From Apostichopus japonicus (taxonomy: Eukaryota; Echinodermata; Holothuroidea; Aspidochirotida; Stichopodidae), in the NCBI RefSeq assembly GCF_037975245.1, contig NC_092564.1, positions 3,854,984 through 3,918,983 of the forward strand: 64,000 nucleotides of DNA. The letters run 5' to 3'. A program made the position numbers and the translations under genes. Shown here one piece after another: positions 1-13,009 of the stretch. Each line of letters opens with the position of its first letter. Within the stretch, counting starts at the first letter, position 1. The notes under the pieces are model-generated. The model was not told the origin of the DNA and searched no databases. It saw only the letters and a program-made list of their open reading frames with translations.

Positions 1-1276
1 TAACTACAATGGGGATCAACATGCAGTAACCGTAGCCTCTAGACCCACTGTGGCCTAACGTAAGGCTTACTCCTGCCAACAACAGGGTAACGAATCATAG
101 TGTATGCCATCTGGTAATACTAATAGTGGTAAACACAACCTTAAAACTGTACCGAAATTTGTTTGGCCTTCCGAATTTGCTTCTGAATTAGGATTCAACT
201 TGATATTAGTCACCGAGAGAAAAACAAGTCACCGAGAGAAAAACAACGAGTTTTATGTTTTCAGTTTCCGGAAGAGAGTAAAACCCAAACGCTACAGACT
301 ACTGTACTGTCCAACGTTAGGCTAAGACTCGACTAAGATTGTGTTGCAATAAACTTTGTAAACATATCCAACCGGAAGTTAGACCTAGGTTTGAGGCTTA
401 GCGACTGGCGTTGGACTTCTGGCTACTTTAATGCTGACTGCACTGGTAGGTCTAGACGTATTTCCATTGACTTTTGGTCGAGCCAAGTTTGTTGCTTGAT
501 AACGAAGCCGAGCACCTTATATTCATTTTGTGTTTTTGGTCATCGTAGTGAATGGCCAATATTGGTATTTTGAAATTTGATATCAGATCCAGGGTACTTG
601 CTTAACATTGGTGCCTTTCTAGTTGTGTACCAGTACTAGTTCCACGACAATTCCCGTTGGTTGGTTGTTGTGGCTACTGTGTGCATATTATTATGATTTA
701 TTTATTGATTAAACTTGTGACAGAAGGGTATGCATAATATTACTACATGGTTGTTTCACATTGCTATGTTACAGCAGGCTTAACATTATGACATAATGTG
801 AAAGTCTCCCAAATAGAAACCTGGTCCAGTAACCCGTAAGATTGCCCAATTCTGCAGTTACACTTACAGTACAGGTTAGTCTCCCTGAAATAGCGGAATT
901 AACTGGCTCACTTTGCTAAAGGTGTTGCATTCCACTCATTGTTGATTTATCTTTGCACAGCCATTCACACATGTGGTTATCCATAGTCAATATGATAAAC
1001 AATGATGTAGTAGTTCCAAGACCGATACATGTGTATGCAATGGATACCACTCAACCAAGATTGAGTGGGATATAAAGTTACAGTCTTGTGGTTAAATTTG
1101 CTCCATTAGTTACAAAAGCATTATCTTAATGGAGGAAAAATTTGGCTCGGGCTAATGGCTATGTTAAATCAAGCAGACATCTACATATAATATATTGGAC
1201 AGGAAATCTTTTGGATAAATATAACTCTTAAAACTAGTTACGTATCTGACTCTAATGTTCTTTTCTTCACGTTTAG
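1..1276. other. No recognisable coding content; upstream of CHID1
   Basis: No conserved exon or repeat family was recognised here. An acceptor-like tract ending in AG at 1275-1276 lies 13 bases before the CHID1 start codon. A 5' untranslated exon therefore probably sits somewhere in or before this stretch, but I could not place it. Confidence 0.4.
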
Positions 1277-1289
1277 AGCGTTATCAACC

Positions 1290-4200
1290 ATGAAAGCAGG
1301 AGGCAGTGTTAAATTGGCTTTAGTTTTATTTCTAATCTTTGTTTCCATGGTTGATGCTGGATCGCCACCGAAGTCAAAAGATAAGAAAGCCCAAAAAGAC
1401 AATGAAAAGGTACAGATAGACAAATGCAAGTAGGCTACAGTACGTCTATGATTCTTCAGAACAGTTCTATTACCTTGCTCATATTCATGAGTGCTTTTCC
1501 CCTTTCTTTCTACTGGTTCTTGGAATTACTTAGCTAATTTTAGAATCCAGTCCAAACTTAGATGACTGGATTTAATGCCAACCTCCCTCCACCACCCAAT
1601 CCTCAGCACTTTCCATTATGGAAAATTTCATTGGGAAAAGTTGCATATGTGTATCAGACTATAAATCAAAATGCCCCACAATGGTTGTGTTGGTGAAAGG
1701 TCATTTGAGGTCAACAGACATACTTGTAGGAACATCACGTGATATCCCTGCAAATGTCATTAAATGGTACAATTCACATATGTGGACCTGTAGATGTGCT
1801 ACTGTATAATTGATTTCCAGAGGCCCATCATAATGATGGAGGTAAAAACGTCTTTTTTGCGGAATAAATAATGCTTTAAAAGACGTGATTATGTAGATGC
1901 TCACACCATTGAATACTATAAGCCCCTATTTTGGAAGGGGGGGGGGGTGAGATGGGGAGGAGCTCTATTATGGGGGATGGGGAGGGAGCAGGCAATGGTA
2001 AAGTAAGGTCAGCAGAGATAGAATATGCAAACCTCTAGAAATATAGAAATGTCTCGAATCACAATTCCGTTGGTTGAAAGCATATTGCCGATATTGATTA
2101 CAAGAGGCGTATTGCTCTACAGTAGGTAGAAGTAAATTGTTGTTATGTTTCAAAATCTATGTCTCAAGATTGCCAGCATGGACAGTTCATATATCTAGCC
2201 ATGCACTGTAGTTGTGTACCATTAATTTTCAGGTGGTTGAGTTTAAACTACTGTACAGGTACAGTAATCTGGGTTTCGATCATGAATAGTGGGCATGAAA
2301 TCGGAGGAAATGAAACAAATTTACTTGAGATTTTACAGTGCTCCATACATTTACCATAAAAAGCTTTGCTTTTTTCATGGAGATGATGAGATATTTAACA
2401 CACACTGCTCCTTTCTATCAAAGCAGGGTGTTTTTGAGAGGCTCTGGTACATAATGTACAGTATGTTAGTTTACCATTTGTCATTTCGCTTCTGACCGAG
2501 GACCTTTGTCAAGTTTATTCTTCAATAACAAATTTGTACTGCAATGAAACAAGAAGTTATTTGCCCTTCCACTGGAGAAGACCATACATATTGCCCACAT
2601 AATAGGTCTAACTTTTACATGATCCATCCATCAAATTATATCCGATTTGAAATGCATTCTGGTTGTCCGATCAGGTATTTTGTGGACTTGCTGAAATGTT
2701 TCAAATACATTCGCATTCTTTTATAATGATGTGGGGAAACAAACCTATGCCTGTGGGTTTGACAGTACAAAGAAGATTGTAACCAATAGAGCTGCATTCA
2801 TAATTGTACAAATGTTTAATCTATATGGATGTTAATAAGTGTGCAGTAACATACCTCTCATGTAAATTGCATACTGTAGAATTCCACGAACGATGTTATA
2901 CCTCAACTTCTTCTTCTTATTCATCCTACAGGAAGTGAAGCTATCCAAAAAGAGTGTCATTGAGCGAGGCCTGGTGACCGAGACTCCAAAAGCTAAGGAG
3001 GTGATTGGTGAACACGCAAACTACTGTTCTATAAACTTGGAGAAGAAACTGTTCCCCGGGAATGTCTTGGGATACGTTACTCCGGTACGTAACTTACAAA
3101 CGAATAAAATAGACAACAGACTGACTAGTTCAAGATTCTGTAGTATTAAAAGTGTATGAAGTATTGGCTGGAAAGCCAGAAGAATCATTTTCTTTAAATT
3201 AGTTTATCAATGATAACAATGACACTTACTGGGAAAAATAAGAACTATTTATAGCTCACAACTGCAGTGCACCAGTGGTACAACTGCATCGACTGCAACC
3301 AGTGAGCCGACAATTTTTGATAATTTGGTTTAATAACATATTTTTGGGGATTGCATGTTTCAATTGTTCGAAGAAGCTTTACTCCTATATTGCAAGAACG
3401 TGAGGTAAGAGAAAAGGAAATTGATGAGCTAGCTTACTTGACATAATTAATATTCTCATGCATGTTATGGACAACGTGACAATTTATCCTAACAACATAA
3501 CTAAGGTATTAATTGACCTGCATGTTACTAGTTTGCCCTAATTTCACATTGTCTATAATGTCTACATATATATGTTCATGCACTTTCAGTGGAATGGACA
3601 CGGTTATGACGTTGCCAAAATATTTGGAGGAAAGTTCAGCGCTATATCTCCTGTCTGGCTACAAATAATTAGGAAAGCTCCAAGGGTATTTGCCGTCATG
3701 ATATCGATAACGGTTAGTTTCATGTTTGTATCAGAGCTATGGTTCATTTGAAGTGGCTTGCTGCAAGAATTACTGACATTTGTATAACAAGAGTCACATT
3801 TACATAACAAGAGCCTTGGTTTCTTTCTAAAATGGGCCAGGCAAAGAAGGCTATGGTCTACAGCTCAACAAATTTTGGGGTAAATTTCCTTTGCAAAGTA
3901 ACATGAGGCTTCCTGTATTGGGCAGACAGATTCACCCAAATGTCAAGTATATGTATTAATGAATAGTACATTCCCCAACCACATTTTCACGCCAAACTAA
4001 AATCCAGAAATACTGTAGGTTAGTTTGGTGGATATATCCCCACCACCACCAACCCCTCCCCCAACAAATAAAAGAAAGAAATTGTGGCCTGTTGCCTCGC
4101 ACTGTCTTCTTCGGGCCAGAATGTGTATTGATAAATCTTTACTATCTACATAACCATACCAAAGATAAGCTCATTAAGTTAAGTTTATAAAATCTGTTTG

Positions 4201-7200
4201 CATGTAACATACATGTGACTAATAATGTAATAATAGTATGAAAATTATTGGAGCAACAAAAAACAAGGCTAGAATCCAATGCACATACTACTCATTAACT
4301 TTCATTTGGTAGAGAGAAAAAACTCCAAAACTCCCCCACCAACCTAATTTTCCCCAGACCGGTGAGTAATTAGATTGACAATACTGACAACTCTACGATA
4401 CTTTAATCTTATTCATAATGTCATTACACAGGCTAGAGAAGATCGACCAAATGTGACAATTCTTATTTAATTCCATGTGGTACTTTTCATTTCGCTTAAT
4501 GAATATGGTAACACTTTCATGCAGATGGCATGATTACATTTCAAATACACAACTAGTACTGGGAAATAACCTATAAATATTGCACAAGATTACATATAGG
4601 AACTTTACAAAATCCAAACCCTCCCCTTAGACCCCTCTCCCAGGTTTGCCCCTCCCCCCACTTTCACACATCAAATCCTGGCCCCATTTAGCATACATTC
4701 TAAGCCAAACATGAATATGTATTTTTTAGGATACATTTATGCTAAGCCAAACATGAACATGTATAGCTCAGGATACATGTACACCTTATTATCACAGTTA
4801 GGCTTAATTGTAAGGTTACATCCCTTTACTAAGTGCATTTCAATTAAATCTATTTATTCCATATTTCTGTCACAAACAAGAACATTTCCTAGGGATATTT
4901 CCTAAATTCCTAACGAGGTTGTGGTTTATTTGGATGACATGTATGCTAGGGGGCCTCTTCATACTGTATGTTTTGCTGTGATAATAAGACAGATTGTGCA
5001 AAACCTCGTAATTTTTTTTATTTCAAACCTTGTTTTGTGAACTTTGATCAGGTTGGCTCAAGGACGTTAAGAAGAGTGGAAAAGGGAAGGTGGAAGTAGG
5101 TAAGTGTTGACATATGTTCTGACAGGTAAGAGCATCAGGTAATTGCATACTATGATAAGCAGTAATAGCTGTCAGGTAATAGAAGCATGTAAATTATATA
5201 GGCATCCCTGTATTTGAATGCTTGATATTACTTAAGATCATACTACTGTGCTAATCTGCCATTGCTTAGAAACAACAATGAGAAGAACACCCAATGACTG
5301 ATGATTTCTTTAGTACATTTCCCATGCAATGAATACAATGTCGTCAAAACAGGGACAAAGCAGGCCCTCTGCTAATTTAGTCAAATTTTAGGCAGCGTAA
5401 TACATAATAAGGTTTATGTACAATGTTGATTATTCACTCAAGTAGATCAAGAGGAATGGTGTTAACAACCAGTTGGTCTGTTCAAATGATGTGAGATGCA
5501 TTGTCTGGTAGTGCTGTGTTAACAAGTAATTCAGTCAAAACAAATGAAAGCTTCTGAAATTTAATGATATTCAACCTTTATCGTTAGCCAGATGTTTTTT
5601 ATTTAGTGGAGGCACTGTCCTACGCGACTCCTCCTCCTCTCCCCCCCCCCCCCTCCAACCACTTCCATTGCCAGGTCTCCTTACAATTGGATTTTGTGTA
5701 GCTTCTTGATGATTAAATAATATAAATAATGAATCTTTCTGTCTCATAAACCTATCCATTTTGCCACTTTTTGTTTTGCAACAGCTCCAAGGTTATTATT
5801 TGATGGATGGACTGGTAGAGATTATGTTGAAGTCTTTGAATCAGAGAAAGAAATTCAAGCATTGTCAATTGCAGCAGTGAACTTTTACAAAGTGAGTTTA
5901 TAGGAAATTCTATATGTAGATATTTCAATTGCATATTTCAGAAAATCATCCTACCTTGTATGGTATTCATTTGAAGTCTGGTGAACATGCTTAGTAAAAC
6001 ATTGGGTGTGTCATGTTTGTCTTTTTTCTTGTGATCTTCATACTTTAATGTCTATTAATTAAAATTTATAAAACAAATGTGTACAACAAGTCCTGGTTGC
6101 CACCTTCGAGTTGCCCCATACAGTCTGTATGTGCACATCATAGATGGGATTATATGGTCACATTGATTCTTTGGCTATTGGACAGGATTCAGGAAGAGGC
6201 CCTGGTAATCTTTTCTATAGCCCAGACACAGTAAATCTGTGACATCACAATGTGTTGGTGTGACAAGAGATGTATGGAACTTCATCATTTCAACTGATCA
6301 ATATTCATCAAAACGATGGGGCTATTCCATTTACAACAAATCTGTGGTTTCATACTTCATCTCTGTCAGTTGATACCAGTACAAATCTGTGTTTGGATTA
6401 TTTTCAAATAAATAAATATATAACAAAATATCTATTTACTTGCTACTATTACATCAGGTGAGGGTGTTCTGTCGATGTATTGAGTTTAGTATTGGTTAAA
6501 GTGGTCCGAAGACTGAAACATTCTTTTAATAGAAAGCTGTTTTCACTGATGTTTCCCTTGTTGTAATTTATGCCAGAAAAATAATTTTGATGGTGTTGTG
6601 GTGGAGATATGGAACCATCTGGGAGGCCAAAGAAAACTGTAAGTTTATCAACATTTAGGAAATTACTGTCGTGAGTTATCAATGCATGAAGCATCTACAG
6701 ACAGCAAAGTCTGAATTAATTTTGATTAAAGTAGCTTGTAAAGATGATTACTATTGATTAAGACTATCAAAGAATGTGTGCCCATTACTTGAGCATTTAC
6801 AGGTTGGTTAAATCTCTGTAGGTATTCATGACAGATGGCAGATCGTAATAGGATTTGTCAACTAACTATCTTTAACATATTTGAGTGAGATAAAAAAATG
6901 TGATACTTAAATTGAAAGTCAAATCCTTATCTTCCTACATGCATGTCACGGAGCTTAAAGTACACTAGCAATCATGTTAAGAACTTAATTTGGTTAATTT
7001 CTTCGTTAGGTTTTAGTTTGAATTCAGTGAACATTTTAACTTGTTTTCAATCAAGAGTTGATTCAATATATCCCACTTTAATTTTGATTCTCTTTTAACA
7101 GTGATCTCATTCACCTTTTGATTGATATGTCAGAAGAATTCCACAAGGAGACCTTGACATTTTACGTAGTAATACCGCCTCCCCTCCAGCCTGGGTATGT

Positions 7201-10200
7201 TTGCACACACATTCACATAGTGATTATTCTGTAATGCTCTAATAATAATAATAATAAACAGTTCTTATATAGCACAACTTACAATAAAGTCTCGCCGGGC
7301 TGTACAAAAGAAAGTGAAAGATATGTACACATTATACAATAAGAGTAAACATAACAATTTTGAACATCTCCACAGACACAACATTCTTGATGTTGAGTGG
7401 GATTTTATTCCAAAGGAGGGTTGAGGAATACTGGAAAGATCGCTCGCCATAAGATTTAATGGACACAGGGTGCATAGAGAGCAATGATTGGGTGCTAGAG
7501 CGCAGATGGCGAGTTGGGGTATAACTTTGAACAAGTTCACCCAAGTAGTGTGGCGCAATACCATGAATACATTTAAAGGTTAACAGGAGTATCTTGTAAT
7601 CAATACGCAGTTTGACAGGTAGCCAATGAAGGTCACGAAGTATGTGTCTCTCAGAGTCGTAACTAGTCACATATTTTTACTTTCGTGTCGAGTCATTACC
7701 GGTGGGTTTCCTGACACACATCTGTGAGTCATGTGACTGTTGAAAGTTAGTTTTACTCAAGTCATGACTCATTGCAAACATTGATATCTATCAACTTCAC
7801 AACATGATTTCTTGTAAATGTCGTAAAAGACTTAAAAATTTGGATATTTGCAACTACATTTACAAGTTACCTGGCAGGTCCCTATTTATACACCAGGTAG
7901 AAGAGAGGCAATCAACATAACATGCTTAGTGCAAACACAACGTATTGATGCCTTGCGCAAGCACACAACGTAATGGTGCCTTGCGCAAGCACACAACGTA
8001 ATGATGCCTTGCGCAAGCACACAGCGTAATAATGCCTTGCGCAAGCACACAATGTAATGATTTGGCCAGGACTCCATACCTGTACTTTAATCCAATTGCC
8101 CATTGCCTTACCCATTTAACCATAATGCCCCCTCCTCTCCCCCTTCCCCCACCCAATTGTTTAGGCAACTGGCATCTATTGGATGAGATGGTAAAATGAT
8201 GTCTATTAATATATCAGTTTATTCCTAATGTAAAGATGGGTTAAAGTGGGACCGAGGCTTTCTCTGTTTGCTTTTAAAGGTCAAGTGCTACAGGTGTTTT
8301 CACTGCTAATGACTTTGAGATGCTCTCAGCCGTGGTGGACGGATTTAGTCTGATGACTACTCCAGTAGCCAAAGGTACATACATACATACATGCACGCAT
8401 ACATACATATATATGCCTCAATCATGTTTTAATTCACTATCCAGAAGATGGCAAATGTATATAATTATATATTTGTGGTACTTAGCTAGTTTTCTGTAAG
8501 TAATAAAACATTTTGGAATCTGTTTGCTCTCTTTCACTCCAATTCCATTCTCTTAGCAGTTTCCAAATTCACTCTCCTTCCGATCTCTATGTTAGAGATG
8601 TCCATGATATGTATATTCCAGTTATAGTGGAAAGATTTTGCCTATGAGATATCACAGCAGCCCTTTGGCCCAGGAAAACTCCAGTACCTTTTCAGCTTTG
8701 CCTTCAGCATACAGTAGCTACCTTGAGACATGTTATGTACTGTGTGTCCCATGGACTACTGTACATACTGTACTCAGGCCATTTTTGGAGGCTTTTCCTT
8801 CCCTTTTTGTTTCCCGAACAGGAACAAAATGTTGCAAAATAACCAAGAATGATTAACATGTACACTGTAGGAGAGATGTGTAGGTTTGGTAAATAAAATA
8901 CCAGCCTTTGGCCTCTAAAACTCCTCTTCGGGTGGATCATAGGCCTACGACTATTTTTTGTTTTATTTCCATATCTCCAAAGTGACAGAGGGCAATACCA
9001 ATTATATCATTTTTTACCTGTCTGAGAGTATGACAGTAACAATACAATCTGATATTGATGGTAATAACAAGTGGTCCACTGGACGACAACCAAAGCTGAT
9101 TTTGTTTGTCCGAACAGAAATTTGGTCACCTGAGACAATTAGACTACTGTTTGATAAAATTTGCCTTTGTACTTCAGACACACTTTAATAATATGTGTCC
9201 ACAGGATGTTAAGTTTGTGTGTATTTATGAGCAAGTGAAGTGTAGTCATAAGTGCAAACAATTTTGAAGTTTGGACAAGATAGAAAATGTTGTCAATGAG
9301 AAGATTTGAAATCATTGTATATTTAATTTCATTCATTTATTGCTTGCCTTAACTCAGACCTGGACCTAACTCTCCAATTTACTGGGTCAAACAATGCGTT
9401 GAAACCAATGCCCCTGAAGCGGGCCCAAGGAGGAGTAAAATTTTACTTGGATTAAACTTTTATGGATATGACTTTAGCAGTCATTCAGGAGAAGCTGTTA
9501 TAGGACCAAAGTAAGTGCTCTCTTGAATTGTCACTTGCAATTAAGTTATGAATAAATTACCATGACTATGTTAATGGATAAATGTCATGCTGTTAATAGC
9601 TTAATACTAAGGTTGTACTTCAGTTCTAAACTTTGCTCAATTCAAATCCACTCCAGTTCCATCTAAACTTTATTTTCTCACTCGTATCCAGGGTTTGCCG
9701 AAAGGAGGTTTATTTATTTATTTAGGTTTACAGTCTTGTTAAAAGCCAAGGCCCTCTCACACGACTTTACAACCCTGGTCATTGGTAACTTGACACATCT
9801 ACACACCAAAGTGTGCACAATTCAATCAATCTCTTCTGGGGTACCACAGTGCATCACAACCACGTGTCCCCCGGGGGACTTCCCATAGGGTGCAGCCACA
9901 AACCGTCGCACGCAACTATATTTACAAATTACCTCGCAAGTCCCCATTTATACACCTGGGTGAAGAGAAGCAATGGAGATAAAGCGCCTTGCCCAAGGAC
10001 ACAACGCAATGATCTGGCCAGGGCTCGTATCTGTAATCCTTAGATCACAAGTCCACTGCCTTTACCACTTGACCACAACGCCCTCAGCGTGAACAGCTTC
10101 ACTAACATTGTTTATCATAGAAAGAGAAGAAGGAAAGACAGAAACAAGATGATCATTTCAAATGTTAATTCACAAGAAAGTTGTTTCACAAGCTTCATCG

Positions 10201-10556
10201 ATGAAAGAACATTCATAAGCAGAGAAAAGCATTCATAATGTTGTTATGCAGGCAAGCTTTACGTTTCCAGGGTGAGGTTAGTCATTCTACAGACATCCAG
10301 TTATTATTATAACATTGTTTAGTGTGAAGCAAAAGTTTGGAGTCATTTCAATTTGCTCAATTGAAGTTGTGTCACAACAGAATTGGAAAATGTTGAGATG
10401 GCTTTGTATAAACCAACTCTAACAAATGTTACTGAAGAAGTATTGCCTCAAAGTGTTTTACAAATCCCTTTGTTTGTTTTCAGATATTTAGAATTACTGA
10501 AAAAAACATAAACTTAAATGGGACTCAGAAGCAAAGGAACACTATTTTGAATACAA
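1290..10556 (+). CDS. CHID1: CHID1-like secreted GH18-family protein, ten exons, with three frame breaks and no final exon
   Basis: CHID1 is a secreted or lysosomal chitinase-like protein that binds saccharides and stabilin-1. Exons seen: 1290-1409, 2932-3084, 3590-3712, 5052-5099, 5785-5891, 6577-6638, 7102-7194, 8280-8374, 9358-9510 and 10484-10556, all with GT/AG borders. Exon 1 encodes a signal peptide (MKAGGSVKLALVLFLIFVSM). Later exons give family blocks: GYVTP-WNGHGYDVAKIFGGKF, SPVWLQI, HDIDN-GW, PRLLFDGWT, FDGVVVEIWNHL, LNFYGYDF and WDSEAKEHYFEYK. The GH18 catalytic signature DGxDxDxE is replaced by DGVVVEIW, as in vertebrate CHID1, so chitinase activity is not expected. The frame breaks in exon 3 (before HDIDN), exon 8 (before DYSSSQ) and exon 10 (A7 run at 10500-10506, giving a stop). 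The usual last exon (about 45 residues) was not found. It may be a recent pseudogene. Splice sites are intact. Confidence 0.85.
7243..7672 (-). mobile_element. 3' end of an L2/CR1-type LINE
   Basis: The minus-strand reading contains the typical C-terminal end of a non-LTR reverse transcriptase (LRDLHWLPVKLRIDYKILLL, then HGIAPHYLGEL, SYGERSFQYSS, LLWNKIPLNI). It is followed by an untranslated tail ending in a (TTA)n run, seen on the plus strand as (TAA)n at about 7243-7257. This is a 5'-truncated insertion inside the CHID1 intron between exons 7 and 8. Confidence 0.85.
7855..8135 (-). repeat. tRNA-derived SINE-like repeat, copy 1, with internal tandem expansion
   Basis: Its flanks (CTGGCAGGTCCCTATTTATA on the left; GGCCAGGACTCC and CATTGCCTTACCCATTTAAC on the right) match the repeat at 9705-10085. 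On the minus strand the end resembles a degenerate tRNA-like head. Between the flanks, a unit that is single in the other copy occurs about four times. Confidence 0.65.
7935..8055. repeat. 28-bp tandem repeat, about four copies
   Basis: Units contain the palindrome TTGCGCAA followed by GCACACAACGTAATG. The related segment at about 9990-10010 (GCCTTGCCCAAGGACACAAC) is a single unit, so the array probably arose inside the SINE-like repeat. Chance open frames on the minus strand here are just the repeat. Confidence 0.85.
9705..10085 (-). repeat. tRNA-derived SINE-like repeat, copy 2
   Basis: Begins near a short TTTA run and contains CTCGCAAGTCCCCATTTATA, GCCTTGCCCAAGGACACAAC and TGGCCAGGGCTCG. 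On the minus strand the end reads GGGCGTTGTGGTCAAGTGG, resembling a tRNA A box, followed by a degenerate B box. It lies in the CHID1 intron between exons 9 and 10. Confidence 0.6.
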
Positions 10557-11423
10557 GTAAGTATAAACAGTTAGTTTCTCATATGAGTAAGTGCGGTTCT
10601 AAAGGAAATAATAAAATATCTGGTGCTGAAATTCAACAACACATGGGTTATGAAGTTTGCAAAAAAATCTTTATCTCTATTTATGGAAAGTTTCTGTTAA
10701 ATATGTGGCAAAGCATAACCAAAAAGACCGACCATCAATTTGCAATTTGTTTTGACTAAACCAGGATTTAACCCTGTGACCTCTAGTACAAGCTGACCTG
10801 ACAAGATTACAAGGACAGAACAGGAGAGGATTGAGAGGTGAGGGGGGGGGGGGGTTACAACCCTGGCACCCATGGTAAATTGATGGGCCTTGTGGAAAAG
10901 ATAAATGTATTCTCCATTTAATAATATACAAGCAAAAATGGAACATCAAAATGGGATCTGGTGACTTAAGTGCCCTCTGGCCAAACCCACTCAATCTACT
11001 ATTAAAGCTATCATTCTCAAGTTTAGGCCAACAGTTATTTGCTGGGGCTGCCTGCCAGAGATTAGCCTTGTATAGTTCACAGATAATCACTCATAATTTT
11101 ATGTGATATGTGGGTAAATTTGAAAAACAAATGGATTTGGTAAAAATACTTTCAACAATATTTTGTTTTAATTGGTGATTTTTTTTTTTTTTGCGCAAGA
11201 TCCCACTGAAGGCGTGTCGACTTACATGAAAACAAATTAGAAACATGTGAAAATAAACTCCTCAATGCAACCATGACTCGAGGATCCTTAGCAAACTGGC
11301 GCCAAAAAAAGCAACGGAGAAGACTTTACAGAATTCAAATCGACGACAAATCAACAGAAAACTATGTAGAAACTCGGATAGGGGTCTTCAGCGGATTTGA
11401 GTGCATTTTAAACTGGAATACAC
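10557..11423. other. No recognisable gene; expected site of the missing CHID1 3' exon
   Basis: The conserved CHID1 ending (VFYPTL, then SIWELGQGLDYFYDLL in vertebrates) was looked for and not seen here or further on. A G-run at about 10840 and a repeat-like stretch at 10760-11080 are the only visible structure. No further LRR exon was recognised on the minus strand. Confidence 0.4.
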
Positions 11424-12851
11424 TAGAACGTAGCATTCGCTGGAATGTTTCTTGGTACTTCATCGATATCGATACCTTTACAATAGATATCGTTAAAGTC
11501 CGTGTAAAGTGTGCAGTCGCAAGCACCATGTGGACCACATTCATCTGGAGCTGAGAATATAAACATATTGTCATATTTTTTATTTATTAATTTCTTACTC
11601 TGTGAAAACCGAAAAAAAATATAATATACACTGGACCGTGGTCTCTACGTGTCATTTCCAGCCTTGCCGCTGTACGACCTCGCCACCTACGGAAAATATT
11701 GTGAGGTAAATTGGTTTACTCTAGAGACCAATGATGATGATAGATGTAATTGTAGTTCAAAATGTCTACTCTTTATACAAAAACTTCGACGACACTCTTA
11801 AAATTTCGACTTCTTGTATAGAAATGTGGAAATTTCCCTAGAAACGTCGACCTTTCATATCACATTGTTGACTTTTTCATGCGCATAAATATTTTCATCA
11901 TTTTTTTCAAAATATCGATCTCTTGTAGAATTTATTAAGTTTACACGAAATTTAGTCCCTTTATGTCAAAACATGACGTTTTATATCAAAATTTTTAGAT
12001 ATGTCTATTCTCAAAATTTCAACTGTTTATCCTCAAATAACGAGTCGAAATTTTTAGTTTGGCTTTTTATCGAAATTGTGCTCTTTTATGAATAAATATA
12101 AACTGGACACAGTTCGACCAGAGGCAATTGCAACTTTCTGCCCCCGCGAGAAGGCTATGTCAAAGTCGTGTTAATGTGTACTGAAAAAACTTAGACCATT
12201 ATTTGGGCGCTTTAAAGTGTTCTTGTGGTTATTAACAATTAAACATTAAAGCTACCAAGAGAGAGAGGGAGTGGAAGGGGGGGGGGACGTTCCTTCTTGT
12301 TCCTCTATTAATAATTCCAACATAAAGTTAGTGATGGGAGAGACACGAAATGCATCGTCGCCCTTGCACACAAATAGAACAGAGCAACGCTTAGGACAAG
12401 CACAAGCAGATCGCGTATATATAGTAAAGACTCATTATGTTGGGAGGTACACTGCATGTAGATGCTGCGATGCGAAGTACGTTGAAGTAATCAATTTCTA
12501 TGGTTGAAGTACGTTGCACACACATGAAACAGCAACGGGGCATGACGTCTAAAGCAGAAATAGCTCAAGGTGTACTAAAGGAGAAGTTAAAGGTTAAGGG
12601 TCATGAGAAGGGTCATGATATGTTTACAGAATACAACCAATGAGTTTTATGAACAATATCTATATAGCTTTTGCTATAAACACATTTATCCAGACAATTC
12701 CATAACAAGTCTGTCTCTCGTTTTAAAGAAAAATTAAAATTTATAATATTTACCTTGAACATTAGTTCCATGGGAAGTTAGTTTTGATATCAGTCAAAGC
12801 ATGTCCTTCGACGAATAAACCAGCGGTCAAAATAAGTATTAACAGCAGCAT
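11424..12851 (-). pseudogene. Decayed start of an LRR receptor: signal peptide exon plus LRR N-terminal cap exon
   Basis: On the minus strand, exon A (12851 down to 12754) starts with ATG and encodes MLLLILILTAGLFVEGHALT, a clear signal peptide. It meets a TAA about ten residues later and ends at a GTAAAT donor. Exon B (11550 down to 11424) lies between a TTCTCAG acceptor and a GTGTAT donor. It encodes ECGPHGACDC, then YCKGIDIDEVPRNIPANATF, the cysteine pattern of an LRRNT cap. It closely resembles the cap exon at 63565-63685. Exon B begins in phase 1, whereas exon A (98 nt) ends in phase 2, consistent with a small indel in exon A. No downstream LRR exons were found, so this is probably a pseudogene fragment of the receptor family. 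Confidence 0.7.
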
Positions 12852-13009
12852 TCTGGATGGAAACTATTGCAAACAAGACCTTACACACGAATTAAAACAT
12901 TTAGACATAAGATAGTACACGGTAGTGATTCGAAAACGTAAGCAGACTTTGCCTAGGTATCGGGTCTGGATTATATATATAAATATATATATATATCCCT
13001 GGTAGAAAT

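Noticed and set aside
7920-8070. Possible CRISPR-like repeat array
   Set aside because: Units are contiguous without unique spacers and lie in a SINE-like repeat of an animal genome.
11273-11554. A 93-codon plus-strand open frame
   Set aside because: It is the antisense shadow of the minus-strand LRRNT exon, which has a recognisable cysteine pattern and splice borders.
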